From contig NZ_FNOW01000019.1 of assembly GCF_900107145.1 (NCBI RefSeq), forward strand, positions 1 to 51,071: 51,071 nt of DNA, written 5' to 3'. Positions within the stretch are counted from its first letter, which is position 1; every line of letters starts with the position of its first letter. A model generated the notes under the pieces. It ran no database searches. It worked only from the letters and a program-made list of their open reading frames with translations, and had not been told where the DNA came from. Source of the stretch: Allochromatium warmingii (lineage in GTDB: Bacteria > Pseudomonadota > Gammaproteobacteria > Chromatiales > Chromatiaceae). The translations under genes and the position numbers were made by a program. Positions 16,787 to 26,676 of the stretch are shown piece after piece.

Positions 16787-18220
16787 ATGCCAGAAGTCAA
16801 ACTTCTGGGGCCGACCGCCTGTGCGCTCTCGGCCCTCGCCCTCCCCTTTTTTACTGGGTGCGCTAGTCACAGCACCGTCGCCGAACGAGATCAATCCTTA
16901 GACCTCTATGCCGGTGTCGTCTCGGCGCGTGATTATGGCTATGTGCGCCCAGCACGCGATGTCAAGGTCACCGCCCGCTCACAAACAGTTGAGCGGGATC
17001 GCATCGGTCACGGTCAGGATCTGTGGCAGCGCGTGCGCTCGGGGATGCAACTCAACCTACAAGCACACGCCCATATCGACAGTGCGCTCGAACGCTTCCG
17101 CCGCGATCCGCGCTATCTGGAGCGCCTGTCGCAGCGCGGAGCACCCTATCTGCCGGTGATTGTTGCTGAGATCGAGCGGCGCGGCCTGCCAATGGAGCTG
17201 GCGCTTTTGCCGCACATCGAGAGCCGCTATAACCCAGCGGCGACCTCACCCAAATCCGCCGCTGGCATCTGGCAATTCATGCCTAGCACGGCGCGTGATA
17301 TGGGCTTACATTTAGATGAAGCAACCGACGAACGCCGTGATGTCATTGCTTCCACTCGTGCGGCATTGGATTATCTGGAACGGCTCAATAAACGCTTTGA
17401 AGGCGATTGGGAATTAACAATGGCCGCCTATAACTGCGGCCCGGGTTGCGTATCTGCTGCAATAGATACAAACCGCCGTCAGGGATTACCGACTGATTTC
17501 TGGTCACTGAATCTGCCGAATGAAACGCGGCAGTATGTGCCACAAATTCTCGCCGCATCGCGTTTAGTAGCCGATGCGCGGCGTTATGGTCAACATCTGC
17601 CCGCGATTGCCGACCGAATTGGGGTTGATGTGATTCGCTCGAATCAACCGATGGATTTAGCCAAGCTCGCGCTCGATACCGGCATTAATCTCGATGAGCT
17701 AAAAAAGCTCAATCCAGACTTAAAACTCGGGCGCTGGTCACGACCAGATATTACGGCATTAAATGTGCCGCAAGGTCAGGGCGCACGCATTCGCGCCAAA
17801 GCTCCAGCAATTCAGCTCGATGCACTGCCCGTGATTGGACGACGCGCAGCTCCGGCGCGTTTAGCTGCACGTCAGCCGCCAGCGACACCTGCGACATCCG
17901 CCACGCGCACGCATCTTGTCAAAACAGGCGAAACGCTGGCTGCTGTGGCGCAGCGGCATGGCTTAGATCGCCAAACCCTAGCCGAAGCCAATGGTTTAAC
18001 TGAGCACGATCCGTTATTACCCGGGCAAACGCTCGAATTGCCAATGCGTCACGCATTGCCAGCGGTAATTACGCATCGCGTACAACCCGGCGAATCCCTC
18101 ACCGGCCTCGCTCGCCGCTATAACGTCTCAACCGAAGAAATCCGTCGCTGGAATCAACTAGCGGATAATGTGCTGAAAAGCGGCGCGATGGTGCGGATTT
18201 ATTTGCGGGATCGGTCGTAG
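16787..18220 (+). CDS. mltD: Membrane-bound lytic murein transglycosylase D
   Basis: A 477-residue outer-membrane lipoprotein that cleaves peptidoglycan glycan strands to 1,6-anhydro ends. The signal sequence ends in lipobox FTGC with Cys25. The SLT catalytic glutamate is Glu145 in LLPHIESRYNP, followed by SAAGIWQFMPSTARDMGL. Two LysM peptidoglycan-binding repeats follow at the C-terminus (starting HLVKTGETLAAVAQ and HRVQPGESLTGLAR), with a further degenerate one possible near residue 285. It is divergent from the methyltransferase-rnhA-dnaQ operon; E. coli has gloB between mltD and that block, absent here. Confidence 0.95.
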   Translation: MPEVKLLGPTACALSALALPFFTGCASHSTVAERDQSLDLYAGVVSARDYGYVRPARDVKVTARSQTVERDRIGHGQDLWQRVRSGMQLNLQAHAHIDSALERFRRDPRYLERLSQRGAPYLPVIVAEIERRGLPMELALLPHIESRYNPAATSPKSAAGIWQFMPSTARDMGLHLDEATDERRDVIASTRAALDYLERLNKRFEGDWELTMAAYNCGPGCVSAAIDTNRRQGLPTDFWSLNLPNETRQYVPQILAASRLVADARRYGQHLPAIADRIGVDVIRSNQPMDLAKLALDTGINLDELKKLNPDLKLGRWSRPDITALNVPQGQGARIRAKAPAIQLDALPVIGRRAAPARLAARQPPATPATSATRTHLVKTGETLAAVAQRHGLDRQTLAEANGLTEHDPLLPGQTLELPMRHALPAVITHRVQPGESLTGLARRYNVSTEEIRRWNQLADNVLKSGAMVRIYLRDRS

Positions 18221-18282
18221 AGTGCGCTGCCATCACCCGATGTTGTTTATCTAATTTACATCTGGATTTTTAGTTTACTATT

Positions 18283-18314
18283 CAACGACCACCAACTTTA
18301 GCCGGTGGTTGTTG
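18283..18314. terminator. Hairpin between mltD and clpB
   Basis: CAACGACCACC at 18283-18293 and its inverted partner at 18304-18314 (GGTGGTTGTTG) form an 11-bp stem with one mismatch and a 10-nt loop. It lies between the convergent mltD and clpB stops, so it is probably a bidirectional terminator, although no T tract follows. Confidence 0.5.
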
Positions 18315-18353
18315 GAAGTAACTTAGCAAGACACTTACCCAAATGCGCGTTGT

Positions 18354-20948
18354 TTAAACACCATCACCGCGCACTACCCGCTCAAAAACAAATTGCTCGC
18401 CATTTAGCCCAACTGCAATTAAATCGCCCGGGCCAAATTTACCCGCCAAAATCTGCTGTGCCAGCGGATTTTCTAGTTGGGCGCGAATAGCTCGCTTGAG
18501 CGGACGCGCACCATAAACCGGATCAAATCCGGCTGCGCCTAAATGATCGAGCGCCGCATCACTGACCTCAAGCTGCATCTCGCGCTCGGCTAAACGCTGC
18601 TGCAAATAACCAAGCTGAATCCGCGCAATGGCGCGAATCTGCGTCTGTTGCAGCGGATGAAAAACGACGATCTCATCGAGACGGTTAATAAACTCAGGAC
18701 GAAAAGCAAGACGCACACGCTCCATAACTGCCGCTTTCATATCAGCATACTGCGCTTCATTGGCGCGTTGCTGAATGATCTCTGACCCAAGATTTGAGGT
18801 CATGACAATCACTGCATTGCGAAAATCAACCGTCCGCCCTTGTCCATCTGTTAAACGGCCATCATCAAGCACCTGTAACAGCACATTAAAAACATCAGGA
18901 TGTGCCTTTTCGACTTCATCGAGCAAAATCAAGCTATAAGGCCGCCGCCGAATGGCTTCGGTTAAATACCCGCCCTCTTCATATCCGACATAGCCAGGCG
19001 GTGCGCCAATCATTCGCGCCACTGAATGTTTTTCCATAAATTCCGACATATCAATGCGGATCATCGCCGCTTCGGTGTCGAATAAAAAGCTCGCTAAGGC
19101 TTTACAAAGTTCGGTTTTACCAACACCCGTCGGCCCGAGAAATAAAAATGAGCCAATCGGTCGCCCCGGATCGGATAAACCAGCGCGTGAGCGACGAATT
19201 GCATCACTCACAGCACGCACGGCTTCGCTTTGCCCAACCACGCGCTGTTCGATTTCGGATTCCATGCGTAACAGCTTGTCGCGCTCACCTTCGAGCATTT
19301 TTGCGACCGGAATGCCCGTCCATTTTGAGACCACTTCGGCCACTTCTTCATCCGTGACTTTATTGCGCAATAGTCGATTATCACCGTGCTCAATTTCAAC
19401 CGCAGCGGTGAGTTGTTTTTCTAATTCCGGGATGCGGCCATAGGCTAATTCGGACATCCGCGCTAAATCACCGGCACGACGCGCCGCTTCCATATCAATG
19501 CGAGCGCGGTCGAGTAATTCTTTAATCTGTGCGGTGCCCTGTACCGCAGCTTTTTCGGCTTTCCAAATCGCGTCAAGATCGGCAAATTCACGTTCGAGTC
19601 GCTGAATTTGACCTTCTAAATCCGTGCGTCGTTTGCGTGAAGCCTCATCGGATTCTTTTTTCAGCGCCTCGCGTTCCATTTTCAATTGAATTAAGCGGCG
19701 GTCGAGCCGATCCATTGCTTCGGGCATGGAGTCGATTTCCATGCGAATGCGCGAGGCGGCTTCGTCAATCAGATCAATGGCTTTATCGGGTAATTGCCGG
19801 TCGGCAATATAACGATGTGAGAGCGTGGCGGCGGCGACAATCGCGGTATCGGTGATTTCGACCGCATGATGTACTTCATAACGCTCTTTTAAGCCACGCA
19901 GAATAGCGATGGTGTCGGCGACATTCGGCTCATCGACCAGTACTTTTTGAAAGCGCCGTTCGAGTGCCGCATCTTTTTCGACATATTTGCGGTATTCGTC
20001 GAGCGTGGTTGCGCCGACACAGTGTAATTCACCACGCGCTAATGCAGGTTTGAGCATATTGCCGGCATCCATTGCGCCTTCTGCTTTACCCGCGCCGACC
20101 ATCGTGTGCAGTTCGTCAATAAAGAGAATGATCTTGCCTTCTTGACGGGCAATATCATTTAATACAGCTTTGAGTCGTTCTTCAAATTCACCGCGAAATT
20201 TCGCACCAGCAATCAATGCTGCCATATCGAGTGCCAGCAGCCGTTTCTGTTTTAGCCCTTCGGGAACTTCATTATTGACAATGCGCTGGGCTAATCCTTC
20301 GAGAATGGCGGTTTTACCGACACCGGGTAAACCAATTAATACCGGATTATTTTTGGTGCGCCGCTGCAAAACTTGAATGGTGCGGCGAATTTCATCATCG
20401 CGTCCAATGACTGGATCGAGCTTGCCTTGCTCGGCGCGTTCGGTCAGGTCAATGGTGTATTTTTGTAACGCTTGGCGCTGTTCTTCGGCGTTGGGATCGT
20501 TGACGGCTTGGCCGCCGCGCACCGTCTGAATCGCCTGCTCAATCGCGCTCTTGCTGGCTCCGGCTTGGCGCAGGGCGTTGCCAAGAGTGCCGGTGTCGTC
20601 GAGCGCGGCGAGCACGAACAGTTCGGAGGAGATGTATTGATCGTTGCGCTGCTGCGCGAGCTTGTCGGTGAGATTGAGCAGGCGCGAAAGATCGTTGCTG
20701 ATATGGACATCGCCGCCGACACCCTGCACGGTCGGCAGGCGTTCGAGTGCCGCGCCGAGCGTTGAGCGGAGTGTGTTAGCGTTGACATCAGCGGTGTTGA
20801 GCAGATGGCGGATGGTGCCGCCGACTTGATCGAGCAGGGCAACCATCAAATGAACAGGTTCGATGAATTGATGGTCGCGCCCGAGGGCAAGGCTTTGGGC
20901 GTCGGCAAGGGCGAGTTGGAATTTGGCAGTCAGTTTGTCCTGGCGCAC
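18354..20948 (-). CDS. clpB: ClpB disaggregase chaperone
   Basis: An 864-residue Hsp100 ATPase that, with DnaK, extracts proteins from aggregates. The N-domain (Clp_N repeats, 1-145) is followed by AAA-1 with Walker [10 protein letters not shown] near 205. A long middle-domain coiled coil follows (about 400-530, rich in Glu/Arg), then AAA-2 with Walker [10 protein letters not shown] near 605, and a C-terminal domain. Length matches the family. The start is GTG at 20948 with GGAG about 9 nt upstream. There is no ClpP-binding loop feature. A sigma-32-like promoter lies upstream at 20989-21018. Confidence 0.97.
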   Translation of the reverse strand: MRQDKLTAKFQLALADAQSLALGRDHQFIEPVHLMVALLDQVGGTIRHLLNTADVNANTLRSTLGAALERLPTVQGVGGDVHISNDLSRLLNLTDKLAQQRNDQYISSELFVLAALDDTGTLGNALRQAGASKSAIEQAIQTVRGGQAVNDPNAEEQRQALQKYTIDLTERAEQGKLDPVIGRDDEIRRTIQVLQRRTKNNPVLIGLPGVGKTAILEGLAQRIVNNEVPEGLKQKRLLALDMAALIAGAKFRGEFEERLKAVLNDIARQEGKIILFIDELHTMVGAGKAEGAMDAGNMLKPALARGELHCVGATTLDEYRKYVEKDAALERRFQKVLVDEPNVADTIAILRGLKERYEVHHAVEITDTAIVAAATLSHRYIADRQLPDKAIDLIDEAASRIRMEIDSMPEAMDRLDRRLIQLKMEREALKKESDEASRKRRTDLEGQIQRLEREFADLDAIWKAEKAAVQGTAQIKELLDRARIDMEAARRAGDLARMSELAYGRIPELEKQLTAAVEIEHGDNRLLRNKVTDEEVAEVVSKWTGIPVAKMLEGERDKLLRMESEIEQRVVGQSEAVRAVSDAIRRSRAGLSDPGRPIGSFLFLGPTGVGKTELCKALASFLFDTEAAMIRIDMSEFMEKHSVARMIGAPPGYVGYEEGGYLTEAIRRRPYSLILLDEVEKAHPDVFNVLLQVLDDGRLTDGQGRTVDFRNAVIVMTSNLGSEIIQQRANEAQYADMKAAVMERVRLAFRPEFINRLDEIVVFHPLQQTQIRAIARIQLGYLQQRLAEREMQLEVSDAALDHLGAAGFDPVYGARPLKRAIRAQLENPLAQQILAGKFGPGDLIAVGLNGEQFVFERVVRGDGV

Positions 20949-20988
20949 GGTCGGTGACTCCTATAAATATCCGGTCAAGTTGGCGGGG

Positions 20989-21018
20989 AATTTGGGGCGA
21001 GGTGGTGGGGGAATCAAG
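20989..21018 (-). promoter_or_regulatory. Heat-shock (sigma-32-type) promoter of clpB
   Basis: On the minus strand CTTGATT (21018-21012) is followed by 14 nt and then CCCCAAATT (20997-20989). This closely fits the sigma-32 consensus CTTGAAA...CCCCATNT with allowed spacing. It stands about 40 nt upstream of the clpB GTG start, and clpB is a standard sigma-32 regulon member. A TTGACA-like element at about 21034-21039 might serve a second promoter. Confidence 0.65.
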
Positions 21019-21146
21019 CGTTGGGGGCGGTGTGTCAAGTCCCTATAGCATGTTTCGTTAGTCAACTGATGCTGGAAGGCACGCTCTCGCCGCATTCTGT
21101 GTGTTCTAGCGAGACGGCCTTGCTATCGCCATCGCTGCGGCATAGG

Positions 21147-21175
21147 CTGAAGTTCGCCCAAGCTTGTGTCATAAT
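21147..21175 (+). promoter_or_regulatory. Possible recA promoter
   Basis: CATAAT at 21170-21175 is a good -10; 17 nt upstream lies CTGAAG, a weak -35. The distance to the recA ATG is about 57 nt. I could not find a CTGT-N8-ACAG LexA box of the E. coli type in 21050-21232, so SOS control is not demonstrated here. Confidence 0.35.
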
Positions 21176-21232
21176 TTTTGGCTAATCATCGCGTGCTACG
21201 GCTTGGATCCCACCCCTGCAACGGAGACCTGA

Positions 21233-22717
21233 ATGGACGAGAACCGCAAGAAGGCGTTGGCCGCTGCGCTGACCCAAATCGAAAAGCAGTTCGGCAAAGG
21301 CTCAGTGATGCGCATGGGCGATGTCGGAGCTGTGCGCAACATTGAGGCGATTTCAACTGGTTCGCTCGGTCTGGATCTGGCGTTGGGGATCGGCGGGGTG
21401 CCCAAAGGGCGCGTGATCGAGATCTATGGCCCTGAGTCCTCGGGCAAGACAACGCTGACGCTGCATATCATCGCTGAGTCGCAGAAACTCGGCGGCACGG
21501 CGGCCTTTGTCGATGCTGAACATGCGCTCGATCCGGTGTATGCCGAAAAGCTCGGCGTCAATATGACGGATTTGTTGGTTTCGCAGCCGGACACCGGCGA
21601 GCAGGCGCTGGAAATCACCGATATGTTGGTGCGCTCAGGCGCGGTGGATATTGTTGTCGTGGACTCGGTGGCGGCGCTGACGCCCAAAGCTGAGATCGAA
21701 GGCGAGATGGGCGACTCGCATGTCGGGCTGCAAGCGCGGTTGATGTCGCAAGCACTGCGCAAGCTCACCGGCAATATCAAACGCTCTAATTGCTGCGTGA
21801 TTTTTATTAATCAAATCCGCATGAAAATTGGCGTGATGTTTGGCTGTTTTGATTATCACGCTCGCGTCGTCTTAGCGGATGGTACGACACGCGCAATCGG
21901 TGAAATCGTCGAGCAGCGTTTACCAGTTGAGGTGCTGTCGATGAATCCCAGCACGGGCAAACTGTCGCCTTGTCAGGTAGTGAATTGGTTCCGCAACGGC
22001 GAAACGGATGAATGGCTTGATCTCGACATCGCGTCCCCTGACGGTATTACGACGCATCGTTTAACTTGTACGTCGAATCACCTTATTTTCACACCAAACG
22101 GAACCTGTCCTGCGGGCGAACTAGTTGCAGGTGATGAAGTCATGGCGGCTTTTGAGGGTAACATGCACTCTGCGCGTCTGGTGCAGATCGCATCTCGACC
22201 TGCTGCACCCGATCAACGCGAACGCTTTGACCTCGAAGTCGCTGGCAATCATAGCTATCTTGTCGATCATGTGGCGGTGCATAACTCACCAGAAACCACA
22301 ACCGGCGGCAATGCCCTCAAATTTTATGCCTCAGTTCGGCTCGATATTCGTCGTACCGGCGGCATTAAAAAAGGCGATGAAGTCATTGGCAATGAAACCA
22401 AAGTTAAGGTCGTTAAAAACAAGGTCGCGCCGCCATTCCGCCAAGCTGAATTTGACATTCTTTACGGTCAAGGTATTTCACGCGAAGGTGAAATCGTTGA
22501 TTTAGGCGTCGCTGAAGGTTTTATCGACAAATCCGGTGCTTGGTATAGTTACGAGGGCACACGCATCGGGCAGGGCAAAGATAACGCCCGTAACTTCTTG
22601 TGCGAAAATCGCGAGCTGGCCCGCACCATCGAAGCCCGCATCCGCGACAAGCTGCTGCCCAAAGATGGCGTCGAAGCACCAGCGGAAACCGATGCCCTTG
22701 AGTCACCGGAGGATTGA
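21233..22717 (+). CDS. recA: RecA recombinase precursor interrupted by a mini-intein
   Basis: A 494-residue precursor; removing the 147-residue intein leaves a normal 347-residue RecA that forms filaments on ssDNA for strand exchange and LexA cleavage. The Walker A GPESSGKT is at 66-73, Walker B-like VVVDSVAAL near 141, and loop L2 begins at the splice site. The N-extein ends KIGVMFG (residue 204) and the C-extein resumes [14 protein letters not shown] (residue 352). Together these restore the conserved VMFG-S/N-PETTTGG segment. GGAG lies about 6 nt upstream of the ATG. recX follows after 3 nt in the same frame. Confidence 0.97.
   Translation: MDENRKKALAAALTQIEKQFGKGSVMRMGDVGAVRNIEAISTGSLGLDLALGIGGVPKGRVIEIYGPESSGKTTLTLHIIAESQKLGGTAAFVDAEHALDPVYAEKLGVNMTDLLVSQPDTGEQALEITDMLVRSGAVDIVVVDSVAALTPKAEIEGEMGDSHVGLQARLMSQALRKLTGNIKRSNCCVIFINQIRMKIGVMFGCFDYHARVVLADGTTRAIGEIVEQRLPVEVLSMNPSTGKLSPCQVVNWFRNGETDEWLDLDIASPDGITTHRLTCTSNHLIFTPNGTCPAGELVAGDEVMAAFEGNMHSARLVQIASRPAAPDQRERFDLEVAGNHSYLVDHVAVHNSPETTTGGNALKFYASVRLDIRRTGGIKKGDEVIGNETKVKVVKNKVAPPFRQAEFDILYGQGISREGEIVDLGVAEGFIDKSGAWYSYEGTRIGQGKDNARNFLCENRELARTIEARIRDKLLPKDGVEAPAETDALESPED
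21845..22285 (+). other. RecA mini-intein (no homing endonuclease domain)
   Basis: 147 in-frame codons encode a Hint-fold protein-splicing element. Block A starts with the nucleophile Cys1 ([15 protein letters not shown]). Block B contains the TxxH motif ([12 protein letters not shown]), block F is [12 protein letters not shown], and block G ends HVAVHN with the C-terminal His-Asn; the +1 extein residue is Ser. No DOD or HNH endonuclease domain fits between blocks B and F, so this is a mini-intein. The insertion point, after VMFG in the L2 region, appears to be at or next to the site used by the Mycobacterium tuberculosis RecA intein (from memory). All splicing residues look intact. Confidence 0.93.
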
Positions 22718-22720
22718 TCT

Positions 22721-23209
22721 CTGAACGGCGCGGCGCAGGATGATCGGGATGCAGCGGGCGCAGCCGACGCCATCGATGAGGCGGTGCGCGTGTCCTTGCG
22801 CTTGCTAGTCGCCCGCGAGCATTCGCGGCTGGAACTGACCCGCAAGCTTCAGGCACGCGGTCATCGCGCCGAGGCCATCGGCGGCGCGTTAGAGCGTCTG
22901 ATCGACGACGGCGCACTCGATGAAGCGCGGCTGGCAGCACACTATGTCGCCGAACGCGCCGCCAAAGGTTTTGGCCCGCAACGCATCCGCGCCGAGTTAC
23001 GCGACAAGGGACTCGCCGCCGACCTGATTGAGCGTCACTTGCAACCGATGCACGACACTTGGCCGGAGCTGTTGGCGCAGACCCATGCGCGGCGCTTCGG
23101 CTCCTCACCACCCAGTGACCATTCCGACTATGGCAAACGTGCCCGTTTTCTCGAACAGCGTGGCTTTACGCCCGATGCGATCCGGCGGCTGCTGCGTTTT
23201 CCTGACTGA
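22721..23209 (+). CDS. recX: RecX, regulator of RecA
   Basis: About 162 residues if started at CTG 22721, or 141 from GTG 22784. RecX caps and inhibits RecA filaments. The three-helix repeats are visible: LLVAREHSRLELTRKLQARGH, then LIDDGALDEARLAAHYV, then AKGFGPQRIRAELRDKGL. The CTG at 22721 is preceded by a perfect GGAGG (22708-22712) at 8-nt spacing and follows the recA stop by 3 nt. GTG 22784 has only a GAGG too close to serve. The sequence therefore favours an unusual CTG start; the coordinates given use it. Adjacent to recA as usual. Confidence 0.85.
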   Translation: MNGAAQDDRDAAGAADAIDEAVRVSLRLLVAREHSRLELTRKLQARGHRAEAIGGALERLIDDGALDEARLAAHYVAERAAKGFGPQRIRAELRDKGLAADLIERHLQPMHDTWPELLAQTHARRFGSSPPSDHSDYGKRARFLEQRGFTPDAIRRLLRFPD

Positions 23210-23260
23210 TGCACATTGATTCAAGCCGTGCGGCGTGCGCGGTTCATTCGAGAGTTTTCC

Positions 23261-25864
23261 ATGACCACCAGTGCCGAGCTTCGAGCAAGCTTTCTTGATT
23301 ATTTCGCGCAACAGGGACATGAGCGGGTGGCGTCTAGCCCGTTGATTCCGGCTAACGATCCGACCCTGTTGTTTACCAATGCCGGGATGGTGCAGTTCAA
23401 GGATGCGTTTTTGGGCCGCGAGCGCCGCGCCAATCCGCGTGCCGTTAGCTCGCAACGCTGCGTGCGTGCCGGTGGCAAGCATAACGATTTGGAAAATGTC
23501 GGCTATACCGCCCGTCATCACACCTTTTTTGAGATGTTGGGTAATTTCAGCTTTGGCGATTATTTCAAGCGCGAAGCCATTGAATATGCGTGGGATTATC
23601 TGACCCGCGTGCTGGCGCTGCCGCCGGAACGTCTGTGGGTGACGGTGTTCGAGGACGACGACGAGGCCGCGAATATTTGGCTCAAAGACATCGGCGTCGA
23701 TCCGCGTCGTTTTTCGCGCTGCGGGGCGAAAGATAATTTCTGGTCGATGGGCGACACCGGCCCCTGCGGCCCGTGCTCGGAGATTTTTTACGATCACGGC
23801 CCGCATATCCTCGGCGGCCCGCCCGGGTCGCCCGATGCAGACGGCGACCGCTATGTCGAGATCTGGAATCTGGTGTTCATGCAGTTCAACCGCGATGCTG
23901 AGGGGAATATGACCCCGCTGCCGCATCCGTCAGTGGATACTGGCATGGGCTTAGAACGGCTCGCGGCGGTGATGCAGGGTGTGCAGAGCAATTATGAGAT
24001 TGATCTATTTCGGCATTTGATCGACGCGGCGGCGCAAGCGACTGGCTGCACCGATCTGGCGAACAAATCACTGCGCGTCATCGCCGATCATATTCGCTCG
24101 ACGGCGTTTTTGATTATCGATGGGGTCACGCCGGGCAACGAAGGGCGCGGCTATGTATTGCGCCGCATCATGCGCCGCGCCATTCGGCATGGCTATCAAC
24201 TCGGTTGCACCACGCCCTTTTTTCACAGCTTGATCGAACCGCTGGCCCGCGAGATGGGCGACGCCTATCCCGAACTGCGTACCCATCAGGCGCATGTCGA
24301 ACGCTTGGTAAAGCTTGAAGAGGAGCGTTTTGCTGAGACCCTTGAACACGGAATGCGCTTGCTCGATGAGGCGATTGCGCATCTGAACGGCACGCAGATT
24401 GGCGGCGAGACCGTGTTTAAGCTCTATGACACCTATGGATTTCCGGTCGATCTGACCGCCGATATTGCCCGTGAACGCGGTTTGACGCTCGATCTGGTCG
24501 GCTTTGAACAGGCGATGGCGCAGCAAAAAGCCCGTGCGCGGGCGGCGAGTCATTTTGGCGCGAGTCAGGCGCACGAGATTCAGATTCAGGGTGAAACCGA
24601 TTTCTGCGGTTATGAGCGGCTGACCGCTGATGCAACCGTGGTCGCGCTCTACCGCGACGGCACATCCTGCGATGTGTTGGAGACGGGCGAGGCGGGAATT
24701 GTGATTCTCGATCTCTCGCCGTTTTATGGCGAATCCGGCGGTCAGGTCGGCGATCAGGGCTGGCTGACGACGGAGAGCGCCCGCTTTGCGGTGCAGGATA
24801 CGCAGAAAAAAGGCGATGGCGTGCTGGTGCATCTTGGGCGCGTTGAGAGCGGGCCGTTGACGGTCGGGGATCGCGTTGAAGCGCGGGTCGATGGCGAGCG
24901 GCGGCGGGCAACGGCGCTCAATCACTCGGCGACTCATTTGCTTCACGCTGCGCTGCGCGAGGTGTTGGGGACGCATGTGCAGCAAAAAGGTTCGCAAGTC
25001 GGCCCCGAGCGGTTGCGCTTCGATTTTGCGCATTTTGAGCCGCTGTCTCGTGAGCAGGTGTTGACCATCGAACGGCTGATTAACCGCGAAGTGCGGGCTA
25101 ATCATCTGGTCGAAACCCGCATTATGAGTTTGGAAGATGCCAAAGCTACCGGCGCGATGGCGTTGTTTGGCGAAAAATATGCCGATCAGGTGCGGGTGTT
25201 GCGCATGGGTGAGTTCTCGACCGAACTCTGCGGCGGCACGCATGTGAAGGCGGTCGGCGATATTGGCTTGATTAAGATTCTCTCTGAAAGCGGTATTGCT
25301 GCTGGTGTGCGCCGCATTGAGGCGGTGACCGGCGCGACGGCGTTGGAGTGGATCGAAGCGGATGAAGAGCGTTTGTTGCGGCTTACTGGGTTGCTTAAAG
25401 GCGGACGTGATGACATCGACGAGCGTGTCACTCAGTTGCTCGACCGTGCTCGGCGATTGGAAAAAGAACTCGATCAGCTCAAGGCTAAAGCAGCCAGTTC
25501 TGCCGGGCAGGATCTCGCGGCGCAAGCGATTGAGATTCAAGGCATCAAGACGCTGGCGGCGCGGCTCGATGGCGCTGATTCTAAAAGCCTGCGCGTCACG
25601 CTCGATCAACTGAAAGATAAGCTCGGTAGTGCGGTGATCGTGTTGGCGACCGAAACCGATGGCAAGGTCAGTCTGATTGCTGGTGTGACTAAAGATCTGA
25701 CTGACCGGCTTCAAGCTGGGGAGTTGATCCGCGAAGTCGCCGAGCAGGTCGGCGGCAAGGGCGGCGGGCGTCCCGATATGGCGCAAGCTGGCGGCACCAA
25801 TCCGGCTGGATTACCTGCTGCGTTGGCGCTGGTGTCCGGCTGGGTCAAGGCGCGGCTGGGTTGA
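23261..25864 (+). CDS. alaS: Alanyl-tRNA synthetase
   Basis: An 867-residue class II synthetase charging tRNA-Ala. The N-terminal catalytic domain ([20 protein letters not shown] onward) and tRNA-recognition domain are followed by an editing domain with zinc-type motifs [11 protein letters not shown] (about 560) and CGGTH (about 660). The C-Ala/oligomerisation domain contains a coiled coil and ends [12 protein letters not shown]. The ATG at 23261 gives the expected N-terminus; the frame is open 15 codons further upstream without similarity. Gene order recA-recX-alaS is typical of gammaproteobacteria. Confidence 0.97.
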   Translation: MTTSAELRASFLDYFAQQGHERVASSPLIPANDPTLLFTNAGMVQFKDAFLGRERRANPRAVSSQRCVRAGGKHNDLENVGYTARHHTFFEMLGNFSFGDYFKREAIEYAWDYLTRVLALPPERLWVTVFEDDDEAANIWLKDIGVDPRRFSRCGAKDNFWSMGDTGPCGPCSEIFYDHGPHILGGPPGSPDADGDRYVEIWNLVFMQFNRDAEGNMTPLPHPSVDTGMGLERLAAVMQGVQSNYEIDLFRHLIDAAAQATGCTDLANKSLRVIADHIRSTAFLIIDGVTPGNEGRGYVLRRIMRRAIRHGYQLGCTTPFFHSLIEPLAREMGDAYPELRTHQAHVERLVKLEEERFAETLEHGMRLLDEAIAHLNGTQIGGETVFKLYDTYGFPVDLTADIARERGLTLDLVGFEQAMAQQKARARAASHFGASQAHEIQIQGETDFCGYERLTADATVVALYRDGTSCDVLETGEAGIVILDLSPFYGESGGQVGDQGWLTTESARFAVQDTQKKGDGVLVHLGRVESGPLTVGDRVEARVDGERRRATALNHSATHLLHAALREVLGTHVQQKGSQVGPERLRFDFAHFEPLSREQVLTIERLINREVRANHLVETRIMSLEDAKATGAMALFGEKYADQVRVLRMGEFSTELCGGTHVKAVGDIGLIKILSESGIAAGVRRIEAVTGATALEWIEADEERLLRLTGLLKGGRDDIDERVTQLLDRARRLEKELDQLKAKAASSAGQDLAAQAIEIQGIKTLAARLDGADSKSLRVTLDQLKDKLGSAVIVLATETDGKVSLIAGVTKDLTDRLQAGELIREVAEQVGGKGGGRPDMAQAGGTNPAGLPAALALVSGWVKARLG

Positions 25865-25886
25865 TGGTTATGAGCGTTGTCTTGCT

Positions 25887-25917
25887 GCGCTTTTCAGTTT
25901 TTTGCCGCTGAAAGCGC
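25887..25917. terminator. Hairpin after alaS
   Basis: GCGCTTTTCAG (25887-25897) pairs with CTGAAAGCGC (25908-25917) with one bulged T, around a T-rich loop. It lies about 23 nt after the alaS stop and could terminate that transcript, though no T tract follows. The rest of 25918-26091 shows no gene. Confidence 0.45.
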
Positions 25918-26091
25918 GGAATTACGCAGAAAAATCTTTTCGGGTGACGAATTTTTAGCTTCGCTTGCTCCTAACGCCGCCCATCGTGCAAACTCCAGTG
26001 ATTCCGAGGTGAGCACGGCGCTTGCTGCAAACGCCGGTTGCGCACGCGGGATATTCACATCACAACAACAATTTCGGAGGACACCCCGACT

Positions 26092-26676
26092 ATGAGCCTT
26101 CAGCCCGCTCAAATGCCCTTGTGCCAACGCGCTCTGTCGCAGTTACTGATCATCGACGCACAAGAACGCCTCGCCGCCGCGATGCCGCCAGATGAACTCG
26201 AACAGGTCGTCGCTAACATCAATCGCCTGATTACCGCCGCGAAAGTGCTCGATATTCCGGTCATCGCTACGCAGCACAATTCCAAAGGTCTCGGCCCGAT
26301 CATCGAATCCATCGGCACAAATATGCCGAAAGTTCACGAACCGACCGAAAAAACCGCCTTTTCCTGCTGCACTGCGCCGGGCTTTGAGCGCAACATTTCC
26401 TCGCATCCCGACCGGCGACAGCTGATCGTCGTCGGTATGGAAGCGCATATTTGCATTGCCCAAACCGTCTCCGGCCTGCAACGCTGGGGCTATCAGGTGT
26501 TTGTCGCGGCTGATGCGATTATTTCGCGCAAAACCGCCTATAAAGACAATGTGTTAGCGCGGATGCGGCAGGGTGGTATTCAGGTCGTCTGCACGGAATC
26601 AGTCGGGTTTGAATGGCTCGGCGATTCGACCGACGCGCAATTCCGCGAAGTCTGGTCGCTATTCAAAGGCGCTTGA
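26092..26676 (+). CDS. Isochorismatase-family cysteine hydrolase
   Basis: A 194-residue YcaC/isochorismatase-fold protein. The catalytic Asp is in LLIIDAQERL near residue 20 and the nucleophilic Cys is in GMEAHICIAQTV near 120; a lysine in the EKTAFSCC segment (about 84) would complete the Asp-Lys-Cys triad. The ATG at 26092 has CGGAGG 11 nt upstream. Family members hydrolyse isochorismate, nicotinamide or N-carbamoyl compounds; the substrate is not predictable. Its last 97 bp overlap the convergent waaA coding region. Confidence 0.88.
   Translation: MSLQPAQMPLCQRALSQLLIIDAQERLAAAMPPDELEQVVANINRLITAAKVLDIPVIATQHNSKGLGPIIESIGTNMPKVHEPTEKTAFSCCTAPGFERNISSHPDRRQLIVVGMEAHICIAQTVSGLQRWGYQVFVAADAIISRKTAYKDNVLARMRQGGIQVVCTESVGFEWLGDSTDAQFREVWSLFKGA

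Noticed and set aside
24068-25786. A 572-codon open frame antisense to alaS.
   Set aside because: alaS is unambiguous on the other strand; long antisense frames are expected opposite GC-rich coding sequence and this one has no recognisable domain.
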